Positions 42,142 through 51,269 of a DNA stretch of 51,269 bases are shown here, piece by piece. Within the stretch, counting starts at the first letter, position 1; every line of letters begins with the position of its first letter. This DNA is from Pirellulales bacterium (GTDB lineage: Bacteria; Planctomycetota; Planctomycetia; Pirellulales; JACPPG01), in contig DASXEJ010000296.1 in the NCBI GenBank assembly GCA_036490175.1, positions 1-51,269 of the forward strand, given 5' to 3'. Position numbers and translations under genes: made by a program. The notes below the pieces were generated by a model. That model was not told the DNA's origin. It was given only the letters and a program-made list of their open reading frames with translations, and ran no database searches.

Positions 42142-45100
42142 TTAGTGTTCGAGGACTTCACTAAGAGGTTCATCCGTCTCGTCCTCAAGGAGTTTGCCAT
42201 CGCCAGAGAGCTTGGCGAACAAATAGTAAAGTCCAGGAATGACCAAGACCCCGATGATGGTTCCCAACAACATCCCGCCGACCGCGGTGGTGCCAATCGT
42301 GCGGTTGCCGATGGCACCCGGACCCGAGGCACGGACCAACGGAATCAAACCGGCGATGAAGGCGAAGGAGGTCATTAGAATCGGCCGGAAGCGCAGCTTT
42401 CCGCCTTCGATGGCTGCGTCCTTGAAGCTCACACCCTCATGGTGCCGTTGCACCGCGAATTCGACGATCAGAATCGCGTTCTTGCCTAGCAAACCGACGA
42501 GCATGACCAAACCAATCTGGGCGTAGACGTCGTTGGCCAACCCCATGGCTTGCAAGAACAGAAAGGATCCGAAGATCCCGACCGGCAGCGACATGATCAC
42601 CGCCAGCGGCAGGATGAAACTCTCGTACTGACCGACCAGCACCAGGTAGACGAATATGACGACGATCAAGAAAATATAGACCGCCAGGTTTCCTTTGCCC
42701 GCTTCGTCATAAGCAAGAGCTTCCCAGCCGAGGTCGTAGCCGCGCGACAGCGTCTCGTGCGCGACTTCCTTGATCGCGTTGATGGCCTGACCGCTGCTGT
42801 ACCCAGCCGCCGGTGAAAGCTGAATGGGGGCAGACGGATACAGGTTATAGCGGTTGATCTCGTTCAATCCTTGCTTCTTCTCAAGCGTCATGAACGCAGA
42901 GTAGGGAACCATTTCCCCGGTATCATTCTTGACGAACAGGTTCTCGAAATCCTCTGGATACCGCCGGAACTGCGGCAAGGCCTGCACAAAGACCTTGTAG
43001 AATTGGTTGAAGCGGATGAAGCCCTGCTCCCAGGTGCTGCCAATGACGATGGACAGGTTATCCATCGCATCCTTGATGGACACGCCCTTCTGCATGGCCA
43101 CGTCGTTATTGATGATCAGCTCATACTGCGGATAGTTGCTGGCAAAGAAGGTGAAGATACTTTTCACCTCCTTGCGTTTCGACAAGGCAGCCAGGAATTT
43201 CTCGGTCTCTTCGCCGAGGCGCACGTAATTCATCGTGTTCGTCTTGTCCAAGACGCGCAACGACAGCCCGCCGGCCGCACCGAAGCCTGGCACCGCGGGG
43301 GGCTCGAAGAACTCGAGCTTCACATTCGTCATCGCGCGGCCTTCGCGCTCGAGCTCTTGGATGATCTGCTTCGAGGTCATCTTGCGCTTCGACCAGCTCT
43401 TCAAATTGATGAGACAGGTTCCTGCGTTCGAGCCGCGGCCTTCGGTCAAAACCTCGTACCCGGCCAAGGCCGAGACCGAGTTAACGCCGTCGATCTTTTT
43501 GGCGATCTCTTGCAGCTCTTGGCTCTTGGAGTTGGTGTACTCCAGCGTCGACCCGGGCGGCGTCTGCAGAATTCCGTAGATCATGCCCTGGTCTTCCAGC
43601 GGAATGAAGCCGGACGGAAGCACCGTGTTCACGGCGAAAATTCCGGCGCCAAAGCCCGCGATTACCAACATGGTCAGCGAGCGTCGCGTGACGATCGGGC
43701 CCAAGAACGCGGCATAACCGCCGGTGACCTTCTCGACCCCGCGGTCAAAAAGGTGCAACAGCCTGGCCAACGGCCCGCGCTTTTTCACGCCCGTGTGAGG
43801 CTTGAGAATCATGGCACAGAGGACCGGCGTGAGCGTCAGAGCCACCACACCGGAAAGAACGATGGACGTGGCCATCGTAATACCGAACTGCCGGTAGAAG
43901 GTACCCACCGGCCCGGTCATGAAGGTCACCGGAACGAACACGGCCGTCATCACCAGGGTAATGGCGATGATCGCACCGCTGATCTCGCTAATAACCTCTT
44001 TGGTCGCCAGATAGGGCGAGAGGTGCTTCTCGTGCATTTTGGCATGCACGGCTTCGACAACGACAATCGCATCGTCCACCACCACACCGATCGCCAGTAC
44101 CAGCGCGAACAGGGTGATCAGATTGATCGATAGGCCGAGAATCTGCAGGAAAAAGAACGTCCCAATCAACGATACCGGAACTGCCAGAGTCGGAATCAGC
44201 GTGGAACGCCAGTCCCCGAGGAACAGGAAGACCACCAGAGAGACCAATACGAAGGCCTCGCCCAAGGTATGCAGCACCTGTTCTATCGAGGCTTCCAGGA
44301 AGGTAGAAACGTCGTAGCTGACCTCAAAGGTCATGCCAGGCGGAAACTGCTTGTCTTTGATCTCCTCGAGCTTCTCCTTGACTTCCTCGATGACCGAGGC
44401 GGCGTTGGTGCCGGGGATTTGCTTGAGAACGATGGCCGCCGAGGGATATCCGTCGATGTTCGAATAAATATTGTAGTACGAAGGGCCCAACTCGACTTCG
44501 GCAACGTCCTTGAGCCGCAAGATCTCGGCGTCGGGATTCGCCCTCAGAACGATGTTCTCGTACTGCTCTGGCTTGTTGTAACGTCCCACCCAGGTCAGCA
44601 CGTACTCGATGGTTTGCGACGTTCTGCCCGTCGCCTGACCGAGCCGGCCAGGCGAACCGAGCATACTCTGTTCACTAATCGCCTTCATGATCTCGTCAGC
44701 CGAGATACTGTAGGCTCGCATTCGGTCGAGATTCAGCCACACCCGCATGGCCAGCGCGCGACTGCCGAGGATATTCGCGCTGCCGATACCGCGCACCCGC
44801 TTGATCTCGGGCACGACGTTGACGAAGGCGTAGTTGTAAAGGAAATCCTGATTGTGGGACGGATCCGTGCTGTAGATGTTCACGTACATCAGCATGCTCG
44901 TCATCGACTGGAGCACGATGATGCCCTCCAACTCCACGATCGGAGGGAGTCTTTGCTTGACGGTTTGAATGCGGTTTTGCACATTCAAGACCGCCACGTT
45001 CGGATCCGAGCCAGGCTCGAAGATAATCAGGATCGTGGCCTCGCCGGCGCTGGTGCCGGCCGAGACCATGTACCGCATGTTCTGCACCCCGTTGATGGCC

Positions 45101-45300
45101 TGCTCCAAGATGACCAGCACCGAGTCAACCAAAACTTGGGCACTGGCGCCGGGATAAGCAAGCGTGACGACCACGCTGGGGGGCGCGACGTTCGGAAACT
45201 GCGAGATGGGCAGGGTTTTGATCGACAACCCGCCCAGGAACAAGATGATGATCGATATGACGATCGCGAGTGCCGGTCTATGGAGAATTTTCGAGAACAT
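42142..45300 (-). CDS. RND multidrug efflux pump, HAE1 family (AcrB-like)
   Basis: The 1052-residue inner-membrane pump exchanges protons for drugs or other hydrophobic compounds. Typical AcrB marks: the opening MFSKILHRPALAIVISIIIL, the periplasmic loop YPGASAQVL, the TM4 acidic pair GVVVDDAIVVVE, the TM10 Lys in LVGLLGKNAIL and twelve hydrophobic helices in two halves. The length is normal for the family. It starts 51 bases behind the adaptor gene. The substrate cannot be read from sequence, and no regulator is directly adjacent; a winged-helix gene lies 1 kb upstream. Confidence 0.95.
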   Translation of the reverse strand: MFSKILHRPALAIVISIIILFLGGLSIKTLPISQFPNVAPPSVVVTLAYPGASAQVLVDSVLVILEQAINGVQNMRYMVSAGTSAGEATILIIFEPGSDPNVAVLNVQNRIQTVKQRLPPIVELEGIIVLQSMTSMLMYVNIYSTDPSHNQDFLYNYAFVNVVPEIKRVRGIGSANILGSRALAMRVWLNLDRMRAYSISADEIMKAISEQSMLGSPGRLGQATGRTSQTIEYVLTWVGRYNKPEQYENIVLRANPDAEILRLKDVAEVELGPSYYNIYSNIDGYPSAAIVLKQIPGTNAASVIEEVKEKLEEIKDKQFPPGMTFEVSYDVSTFLEASIEQVLHTLGEAFVLVSLVVFLFLGDWRSTLIPTLAVPVSLIGTFFFLQILGLSINLITLFALVLAIGVVVDDAIVVVEAVHAKMHEKHLSPYLATKEVISEISGAIIAITLVMTAVFVPVTFMTGPVGTFYRQFGITMATSIVLSGVVALTLTPVLCAMILKPHTGVKKRGPLARLLHLFDRGVEKVTGGYAAFLGPIVTRRSLTMLVIAGFGAGIFAVNTVLPSGFIPLEDQGMIYGILQTPPGSTLEYTNSKSQELQEIAKKIDGVNSVSALAGYEVLTEGRGSNAGTCLINLKSWSKRKMTSKQIIQELEREGRAMTNVKLEFFEPPAVPGFGAAGGLSLRVLDKTNTMNYVRLGEETEKFLAALSKRKEVKSIFTFFASNYPQYELIINNDVAMQKGVSIKDAMDNLSIVIGSTWEQGFIRFNQFYKVFVQALPQFRRYPEDFENLFVKNDTGEMVPYSAFMTLEKKQGLNEINRYNLYPSAPIQLSPAAGYSSGQAINAIKEVAHETLSRGYDLGWEALAYDEAGKGNLAVYIFLIVVIFVYLVLVGQYESFILPLAVIMSLPVGIFGSFLFLQAMGLANDVYAQIGLVMLVGLLGKNAILIVEFAVQRHHEGVSFKDAAIEGGKLRFRPILMTSFAFIAGLIPLVRASGPGAIGNRTIGTTAVGGMLLGTIIGVLVIPGLYYLFAKLSGDGKLLEDETDEPLSEVLEH

Positions 45301-45351
45301 TGCGCTCAGACACTCTAGTTGGCATTCGCATTCCGAGACCGGAGATGCTGA

Positions 45352-46440
45352 CTATTCCGCGTGGTACTTTAGCTGGCCAGCGACTTGCTCGGACTTACGC
45401 TCTTCGTATTCCACCGTGTCGCCGTCGCGGACCTGCCTGACCCCCTCAAGGACGATCTTGTCCTCCACGCCAATCCCCTCTTTGATGACAAACTGGTCTT
45501 CCAATTCATTCTGAATGACGATCTCGCGCTGATGGGCCACATTGTCCTTGTCGACAACGTAAACGTACCGCTTCTGGAGAACCTCGAATGTCGCCCGTTG
45601 CGGAATGACGATGGCGTCATTCTGCACGCGGCTGATCAAAATGGTCCCGGTCTGTCCGTGACGCAGCAGCCGGTCCGGGTTCGAAAAGTCAGCACGAAAA
45701 GGAATGTTGCCGGTCTGGTTGTTGAAGTCGGCCTCGATCGCATTGATCTTGCCGGGTTGGTTGAATATTTCGCCGTTCGCCAGGCGGAGTTCGATTTTTA
45801 GATTGTCTTTCTGCTGAGACAGCATGTACTCCAGGTAGCGAGCCTCGGGAACGTTGAAATAAACCCACATCAGGCCGTTGTCGGACAGCGTCGTGAGAAT
45901 TTCCCCTTCCTGGACCAGGCTGCCTTGCTGCTGGCGCAGACGATCGACGATGCCGTCAAATGGCGCGATGACGGTCGCAAAATCCAATTCGGCCTTAGCC
46001 AAAGCTGCCTTGGCCTGGGCTTTCTTAAACTCGGCGTCGCGCAACATCACTTCGTTCGGCGAGACCACATTGTCGTCAGCCAACTTTTGGGTGTAATTCA
46101 ACTGCAGCTTGGCGAGCGTTGCCTCGGCAGTCTCGGCGTCCCACTTTGATTTATAAAGAATCGGCCTCACCGTGAACAACGGCTCGCCTTCCTTGACGTG
46201 CTGCCCTTCCTTGACCGTGATCGCCTCGAGATATCCCATCTCTAGCGCGCGGATATTAATATGGCGCTGGGAGTGGATCTGGCAGACATACTGCTGGACG
46301 AGCGTCACGTTCTTGGACTGCGGCGTGGTGGCCGTAATCTTATGAGCCTCGTGGTGCTCCTCCTCAGGGTGCATGTTGCACGCAGGCAGAGAAAGCGAGA
46401 CCAGCGCCAGGATCATTGTCAGAAGGGGAGAAACTTTCAT
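45352..46440 (-). CDS. RND efflux periplasmic adaptor (HlyD/MFP lipoprotein)
   Basis: The 362-residue adaptor begins with a lipoprotein signal (MKVSPLLTMILALVSLSLPA, Cys at 21). It has the lipoyl halves (LEMGYLEAITVKEGQHVKEG and VIAPFDGIVDRLRQQQGSLV), a helical hairpin between them (about residues 90-155), the beta-barrel (GLMWVYFNVPEAR) and the membrane-proximal part (FRADFSNPDRLLRHGQTGTI). It links the AcrB-like pump (42142-45300) to the channel (38945-40714). I chose the ATG at 46438-46440 because it places the signal peptide at the N-terminus; the frame is open further upstream without a signal. No strong ribosome binding site is seen. Confidence 0.92.
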   Translation of the reverse strand: MKVSPLLTMILALVSLSLPACNMHPEEEHHEAHKITATTPQSKNVTLVQQYVCQIHSQRHINIRALEMGYLEAITVKEGQHVKEGEPLFTVRPILYKSKWDAETAEATLAKLQLNYTQKLADDNVVSPNEVMLRDAEFKKAQAKAALAKAELDFATVIAPFDGIVDRLRQQQGSLVQEGEILTTLSDNGLMWVYFNVPEARYLEYMLSQQKDNLKIELRLANGEIFNQPGKINAIEADFNNQTGNIPFRADFSNPDRLLRHGQTGTILISRVQNDAIVIPQRATFEVLQKRYVYVVDKDNVAHQREIVIQNELEDQFVIKEGIGVEDKIVLEGVRQVRDGDTVEYEERKSEQVAGQLKYHAE

Positions 46441-46939
46441 AGTGCTTTTGGCTCGTTGGTTGGTAACCAGCAGATTTTTTTTGAGTTTCAACTTGGGTCG
46501 CCACCGCCCGCACATGCGGCGGATTGTGAAGGTGGCAATCGCTTCGGTAATGTTATCGCGGTTGGGCGTGCGAATAACGATTTGCGATGGATCGCCTGTC
46601 TTAACCATGGTGACCGTGTCACTTTCGAACACCAAGAGGCCATCGGCACGCTCTTGGGGTCGTGCGCATGATCAGGGGGGCAATGTACATTTGGGCATCC
46701 ATGACATCGCCCGGTAGGGCATACAAGAGGAATTCGGCGAGCACTAAGGACTGAATGCTGACGGCCACCTCACATACGAAACTCCTGGCCTGACTAAAAA
46801 CCATCAACCCTGGCTTAACGACAAACACGAGAGCCGATCGCATCAGTCGGCACGCGCGACTTAAACCCCACATACGGTAGCTCGATTTCCGGCAACGTCC
46901 CGATTGGGGTGAGACGATCAATTATTACAAATAAGCGAA
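46441..46939. other. Upstream region of the efflux operon
   Basis: No gene is supported. Weak frames exist on both strands. The promoter of the efflux operon should lie here, but I see no clear operator. Confidence 0.4.
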
Positions 46940-47401
46940 CTAATTGTCACGAATCGAATTCCGCGATATCCCTGTCATGAATACAATATCGTACTCTTCT
47001 CTTATACGACGAGCAAGAGATGCACGCCCAACATTGCCGAGAAGTAATGCCACGACAGACGGCGCCCAGCCCCCCGAAATTGGCACCAGTCCAAGGGTTA
47101 GGATCTCATGTGGGTTGATCGTTGGCAAAGGCACTTCTCGACAGCGATCCGCATTTGTCTGCCAGTGCTTAACGCGGATGCTCAACGAACTTTGCCGATC
47201 AACCGTCATGGGGAATGCGTTTTCGACAATATGCATGCGTGCCAGGCACGTTAGCGCCCAAGTTGGTCGACCAGCGTGCAAGGCAGCATCGAAAGTACGG
47301 GCCTTATCAATTGGTGTCAATCGTCCTTCGATGACAACTTTGCAAGGCTGACCGGCCATGCCAGTTCGCACGAGCACGCCGGTTCGCACGAGATTGCGCA
47401 T
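46940..47401 (-). CDS. Possible protein of unknown function
   Basis: A 153-residue frame starting MRNLVRTGVLVRTGMAGQPC has coding-like codon use; its middle reads HIVENAFPMTVDRQSSLSIR. It lies 44 bases behind the winged-helix regulator, and an earlier GTG at 47428 is possible. GGTGG lies four bases before the ATG. No domain is recognised. It might be co-transcribed with the regulator. I keep moderate doubt because the length would also allow a chance frame. Confidence 0.4.
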   Translation of the reverse strand: MRNLVRTGVLVRTGMAGQPCKVVIEGRLTPIDKARTFDAALHAGRPTWALTCLARMHIVENAFPMTVDRQSSLSIRVKHWQTNADRCREVPLPTINPHEILTLGLVPISGGWAPSVVALLLGNVGRASLARRIREEYDIVFMTGISRNSIRDN

Positions 47402-47445
47402 GCCACCGAACGTAGCGAGAGGCGCCACTCCCCTATAGGCGCTGC

Positions 47446-47862
47446 CTACCTATAAGAACCGTTGATCAGCGTCAACAACTCTCCGACTGTGCGACGCGCT
47501 GTAACCACGTGTCGTAGTGGTTGATCGGTGAGGATTCGGTAGTGGTTCTGGCGGCCCACCTTTTCCCGTTCGATGACTCCGCCGGATTCCAGATCGGCGA
47601 TGATCCGCTGCACGGCCCGCTCGGTGATTCCGACATGCAGGGCCACCTCACGCAGCACGAGCGAGGGATTGCGCGACAAAAGCACCAGCACGTGCGAATG
47701 ATTGGTCAGAAACGTCCAATGGCCGCCCCCCCCCTCCGACGGCGATGAAGCTGGCGGCGTGTCGACTGCAGAAAGCCGCTTGGAGGGCGCGGCCGCCACC
47801 GCCAGGTCGGCACGAGAACGCTTCCGGGCAGAAACCATAGGCTCGTCACGGACGGTTTTCAT
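47446..47862 (-). CDS. Winged-helix transcriptional regulator
   Basis: The 138-residue protein has a basic, Ala/Pro/Ser-rich N-terminal tail of about 45 residues and then a winged helix: [40 protein letters not shown] with the recognition helix, and the wing [17 protein letters not shown]. The tail [17 protein letters not shown] closes the domain. This resembles small MarR/ArsR-like regulators frequent in planctomycetes. No effector site is visible. The start may be eight codons downstream. It lies 1 kb upstream of the efflux operon on the same strand and could regulate it, but nothing shows this. Confidence 0.8.
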   Translation of the reverse strand: MKTVRDEPMVSARKRSRADLAVAAAPSKRLSAVDTPPASSPSEGGGGHWTFLTNHSHVLVLLSRNPSLVLREVALHVGITERAVQRIIADLESGGVIEREKVGRQNHYRILTDQPLRHVVTARRTVGELLTLINGSYR

Positions 47863-48127
47863 AGAGATCGGCCAAATCGCTCAAAATAGGGAAACCTTGC
47901 CGGCTGGAGGACCTCCCTAAGTGTATTCAACGAAATGCGAACTGGAAATAGCGAATTTTAATACGCGACGATGTTTTCATATTTTGCTAAGGATTCTGTA
48001 AGAAAAGTAGGACCTACAGAAAGCTCTCCCCGCTCTTGGCCGTGTAATTCGTAAATGCATGTCCGCACCGTCGACCGCCAACACGCAGCCAGCGATGGAT
48101 TAGGGGCAGTTCGGCTCGCTGCGCCCC
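47863..48127. other. Short intergenic region
   Basis: This 265-base gap separates the regulator from the WD40/TPR protein gene. I see no RNA gene or terminator. Confidence 0.4.
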
Positions 48128-51100
48128 TTACTTGCCCTCGACGACGGGCGCGGTGAGTTTGACGACCTCGCGCTGCGCCAGTTCGACGGCTACCGGGATC
48201 GCCCAAGGGACCATACCCGGGCTGTTCTGCGGCGGCCCCGAGGCAAGTTTTTTGATCAGGGCCTGAAGCGTCGTCAGTTGCTTCGCCAAAGCTTCCTGGT
48301 CCCCGCGTGCATGGAGGGCCCGCGCCAGCATCGTCTCGCCCAATAGGCGGCTGACACGGATCTGATCTAACATTTTGGGCGCGGCGAGCTCGGCCACGGC
48401 GTGCTGCGGCAACGCCTTGCTAATGGTAGCGATCGCCTCGTCGAGTTGGCCGCAGCGGAACTGCGCTGCCCCCAGCACAATCTTGGGCACTGGATTTCGC
48501 GCATCCGCCTCAGCAGCACGCTTGGCGAGCGTCAATACCTCGCTCATGTCAACAGCCGACTTGTCGGGCAAGACAAGCGCGACAGCAACCGTCGAGGCCT
48601 GGTCCGGACTGGTCGTCTTCCCAAAGCGGCTGAAAAGCTCCCTGGCAGTCGCTTGATAACCTTCGTCGTCGCCGGCGGCGAGTTGCAAAATGGCCTGATT
48701 GTATACAGCGCCCATCATTCCCTTAGTGGCCATGACCGCCAGGCGATTGGTCTGGGCGGCATCGCTCCATCTCCCCAGCATGGCCTGCGCAGCGCTCCAC
48801 TGCCCCACGAATTGCAAATAGATTGTGCCCAAGGGAAACGCCAGCGAGAAATTCTCGTCGGCCGTGGGCCAGTCTTTTTGTTGGTACGCCTTTTCCGCGC
48901 GATCGATGAACTTCGAGAGCGAGGCTTCCAGACCCAATTTCACATTGTGCAGCTCACCATCGTTCATATCGGTCAGCGGGGGCGCGATGCCGATGGCCTT
49001 TACGATGCGCATCGCCTCGTCGCGATTCTCGAGATTTAGATTCGCCAACATCCGTATCGCCAGACTCGCGCGATCATTGGCTTTCGCGGCGTTCAGCAGC
49101 GCAATTGCCTCGTCACATCTGCTGGTTTTGCAGCAAGCAATTGCCAGCAAGCGGGTGTACTTGAGATTGCCTGGTTCATGGCGGACAAAGGCCCGCGCTA
49201 TGCGTTGCGCCTCGGCGAGCTTCTGCGGATCTTGCTGCGGCGCGCGCATTTGCGTCCAGGCCGCCGCATAAAGGTCCTCCGGCTCCCGAGCCTTGGTACG
49301 CGCATAAGCGACCGCCGCCTGCCGAATTTCCGCATTGAAATCCACGCGACGGTTCACCGCTGCGATCACATCGTCGGCCAGGACTAGCTCTTCGTACAGC
49401 CGGTCGACTTCCGCTCGCGCGGCGGTCTCTTCGGGACTACGCGCGAACCCTTGCAATGGGATCAGGCCCAGGCCGACAAACGCATCCGAAATATCGCGCA
49501 GGCTGACCCGGTAGCTCTGGCCGTCTCGATCGACAGTGACCAGCCGATCGTCGGCACGTTGGTAACCGAGCGATACGATCGGCCCGTCCTGGGTCTCGAT
49601 GCTCCAAATCCTTTTGCCATCAGTCAAATGCCAGGCGTCAATCTGATTTCCGGCGGCGAAGCAAATCGTATCGTCGGCAGCACACAACACCGTGGCACCT
49701 TCGCTAGCGCGCACAGTGTTCGTCACCGCGAACGACGAAAGGTCAAGTCGGTGCAGATCGCCACCGGATGTGAGCAGATAAGCCACATTGCGCGATGGCG
49801 GCATGGCGATCGCCGTGATGGCGTCTGGAGAAACTTCACACTCGGCCGTCAGCGCCGCGGTGGTGGACGAGATTCTCTTCGCTTTTCCATCTCGACACGC
49901 CAGCAGAAGATCGCCGCTGCCCATGAACCGGGCCGCGACAGCCTCGACTTTGGCTGCCTGCAAGGCTGTAACCTGCCGGACTTCCGCCCCACCGCGGGCT
50001 TCTTTCAAGATCAAGTCCTTGTCGGTCATGATCACCATCTGTTGGCCGGTTGCGGAAACGTCGAAGTCGAGAATCGTCGCTGCGGTGCGAAACAATTCCT
50101 CCTCGAAAGCGCCGTCTTGCTGACGCCACTTCAATATCACGCCGTCCGAACTGGAAATGACGCTCGACGGTCGATCGCAAGTGACGATGCGCTTCACCGG
50201 TCCGAGATGCGCGCCATGCGAGATCGACTTGACCGTCTTCCCCGTCGCGGTGTCGATCAAGGTCAGCCCACGCGGCGCCCGTAGGAGGAGGCTGTGTGCG
50301 CGCGGTCCCCATTTAAAATGACGATCTTGCAAATCTTGCGGCAAGCCTTCGCACGGAACTTCGGAAACCATATCGCCGGTCGCCAGGTCGTAAACGCGCA
50401 GATGGATCGCGGTTTCGTGGGCTGCGCGAATCAACAATTGCTGTGCCTGTTCGTCGTAGGCCAGACGATTGCCCGCGTCCCAGTGCGCAATCCGTTTCCC
50501 CGTCCGTGCATCCCACAGATCACTCCCCCCCAGCAGCGTCGCGCCGCTCGCAGATAAAATCGACGCGCCGTCGACGTCCTTCGCGCCTTTGGCTATCTCC
50601 AGCTGCACCACGCCTGTGCTCTCGGTAACCAGGAATATCGCGCCGGCGCTGGACTTCCGCAACTGAAATCGACCGTCGTCGTAAAGAAGCTTGCTGCTGG
50701 CCTCGCCCAATGACTCCTCCTCGCCATCGCTCCACCGATGCAACGTCAAATTACCCTTTACGTCGGCGACGACGAAACGCGACGAGGATCCGTTGAAATG
50801 CGATACGCTTGCCTCCCTTTGCTCAAAAGCGCGGATTTTCGTCAGGCCCTGCGCGTCGAGCAATTCCCATTGCTTGTCGTGTAGTCCGCGAACAAGTATG
50901 CGTGGCGCTGACTTGCAAACGATGACGTCACGATACTCGGCGCTGCTGATGGTCGCCGTCCTAAGATCGAAAGCTGCCAGGCTACAGACTTCACTAAAAA
51001 GTCTACCGTCGATTTTGAGAGTTACGGTGTCGTTGCTGGACCGGGAAAGAACCGCATCGCTTAAGAACGAGTCCCCTCGCCCAGCTGATACCGAGAAGTG

Positions 51101-51269
51101 CAATCCATTCGCAAAGCGAGTCATCGAAAAAGGGGACAAGCAAACCACGACCACATCGTCGAAAGTAACTGTGGTCGAGGAATTAGCCGGTCGCGGCCCT
51201 TGCATGATCAGCGCAAACCTTTCATCCTCGTCGAAATATAGTCCCAAACGCTTAGTCTCGTCGGAATCT
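48128..51269 (-). CDS. WD40-like / TPR repeat protein, 5' end beyond the window
   Basis: The frame is open to the right edge, so the N-terminus is missing; 1046 residues are visible. The first two thirds are beta-propeller blades without strict WD ends (SRFVVADVKGNLTLHRWSDG, SSVISSSDGVILKWRQQDG, NVAYLLTSGGDLHRLDLSS). After a helical linker with AEVDRLYEELVLADDVIAAV comes a region of TPR-like helices (EPGNLKYTRLLAIACCKTSR, NPVPKIVLGAAQFRCGQLDE). In planctomycetes such C-termini often follow a Ser/Thr kinase domain; whether that holds here lies outside the window. No signal sequence can be judged. A scaffold or signalling role is inferred. Confidence 0.85.
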   Translation of the reverse strand, partial: DSDETKRLGLYFDEDERFALIMQGPRPANSSTTVTFDDVVVVCLSPFSMTRFANGLHFSVSAGRGDSFLSDAVLSRSSNDTVTLKIDGRLFSEVCSLAAFDLRTATISSAEYRDVIVCKSAPRILVRGLHDKQWELLDAQGLTKIRAFEQREASVSHFNGSSSRFVVADVKGNLTLHRWSDGEEESLGEASSKLLYDDGRFQLRKSSAGAIFLVTESTGVVQLEIAKGAKDVDGASILSASGATLLGGSDLWDARTGKRIAHWDAGNRLAYDEQAQQLLIRAAHETAIHLRVYDLATGDMVSEVPCEGLPQDLQDRHFKWGPRAHSLLLRAPRGLTLIDTATGKTVKSISHGAHLGPVKRIVTCDRPSSVISSSDGVILKWRQQDGAFEEELFRTAATILDFDVSATGQQMVIMTDKDLILKEARGGAEVRQVTALQAAKVEAVAARFMGSGDLLLACRDGKAKRISSTTAALTAECEVSPDAITAIAMPPSRNVAYLLTSGGDLHRLDLSSFAVTNTVRASEGATVLCAADDTICFAAGNQIDAWHLTDGKRIWSIETQDGPIVSLGYQRADDRLVTVDRDGQSYRVSLRDISDAFVGLGLIPLQGFARSPEETAARAEVDRLYEELVLADDVIAAVNRRVDFNAEIRQAAVAYARTKAREPEDLYAAAWTQMRAPQQDPQKLAEAQRIARAFVRHEPGNLKYTRLLAIACCKTSRCDEAIALLNAAKANDRASLAIRMLANLNLENRDEAMRIVKAIGIAPPLTDMNDGELHNVKLGLEASLSKFIDRAEKAYQQKDWPTADENFSLAFPLGTIYLQFVGQWSAAQAMLGRWSDAAQTNRLAVMATKGMMGAVYNQAILQLAAGDDEGYQATARELFSRFGKTTSPDQASTVAVALVLPDKSAVDMSEVLTLAKRAAEADARNPVPKIVLGAAQFRCGQLDEAIATISKALPQHAVAELAAPKMLDQIRVSRLLGETMLARALHARGDQEALAKQLTTLQALIKKLASGPPQNSPGMVPWAIPVAVELAQREVVKLTAPVVEGK

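Noticed and set aside
42871..44133. 420-codon plus-strand frame opposite the RND pump gene
   Set aside because: Arg/His/Asp-rich shadow translation of the pump gene; no support of its own.
46619..46921. 100-codon minus-strand frame upstream of the efflux adaptor
   Set aside because: No start-site support and no domain; more likely the promoter region of the efflux operon.

Overview
The window looks like part of a planctomycete chromosome (Pirellulales-type). Pointers, all inferred from sequence: two exported proteins with PEP-CTERM sorting tails; two giant beta-helix proteins that open with the planctomycete signature RFEPLEGRRVLA / VECLEERIVLD; a type I dockerin pair on one of them; proteins that open with RRRWF followed by one membrane helix; many secreted hydrolases; a TPR-sulfotransferase and a WD40/TPR protein. 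GC content is high and most genes have modest ribosome binding sites.

Layout. 1-5650: a patchwork accretion region with two copies of a tRNA-Arg anticodon-loop core (1351 and 5611), each preceded by an array of GGACAA repeats that lies in front of a short minus-strand cassette of tiny genes. Between them are a PEP-CTERM protein, a zinc-ribbon protein and two RRRWF proteins (one with leucine-rich repeats) that share a leaderless-type promoter. 5611-7601: a divergent RtcB RNA ligase gene with a truncated tRNA 5' half on each side (tRNA-Arg(TCT) and a Met-like tRNA), all on the minus strand. 7698-22334: secreted hydrolases (esterases, PA/M28-like protein, C13/caspase-like protease, penicillin acylase, sialate-O-acetylesterase type SGNH hydrolase) and two proteins of unknown function. 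The missing 3' half of a tRNA-Arg(TCT) lies at 21290-21333 in the opposite orientation to the 5' half.

22424-38456: TPR-sulfotransferase, a small MITE-like palindromic element, then three very large surface/exported proteins (glycine-rich dockerin protein, glycine-rich PEP-CTERM protein, 1733-residue beta-helix protein with an internal 1.44 kb duplication) and a secreted alpha/alpha-toroid-like protein. 38945-46440: a tripartite RND efflux system in the order adaptor, pump, outer-membrane channel, with an IS630-type transposase remnant in the gap before the channel gene. 46940-51269: a winged-helix regulator with a possible partner gene and the C-terminal part of a large WD40/TPR protein cut by the window edge.

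The most unusual part is the tRNA-fragment landscape: fragments of one tRNA-Arg occur in four pieces on both strands, two of them (5611 and 21290) placed so that inverting the 15.7 kb between them would rebuild a contiguous tRNA, and an RNA ligase of the family that rejoins cut tRNAs sits between two tRNA 5' halves. Whether this is recombination debris or has a function cannot be decided from this sequence alone.
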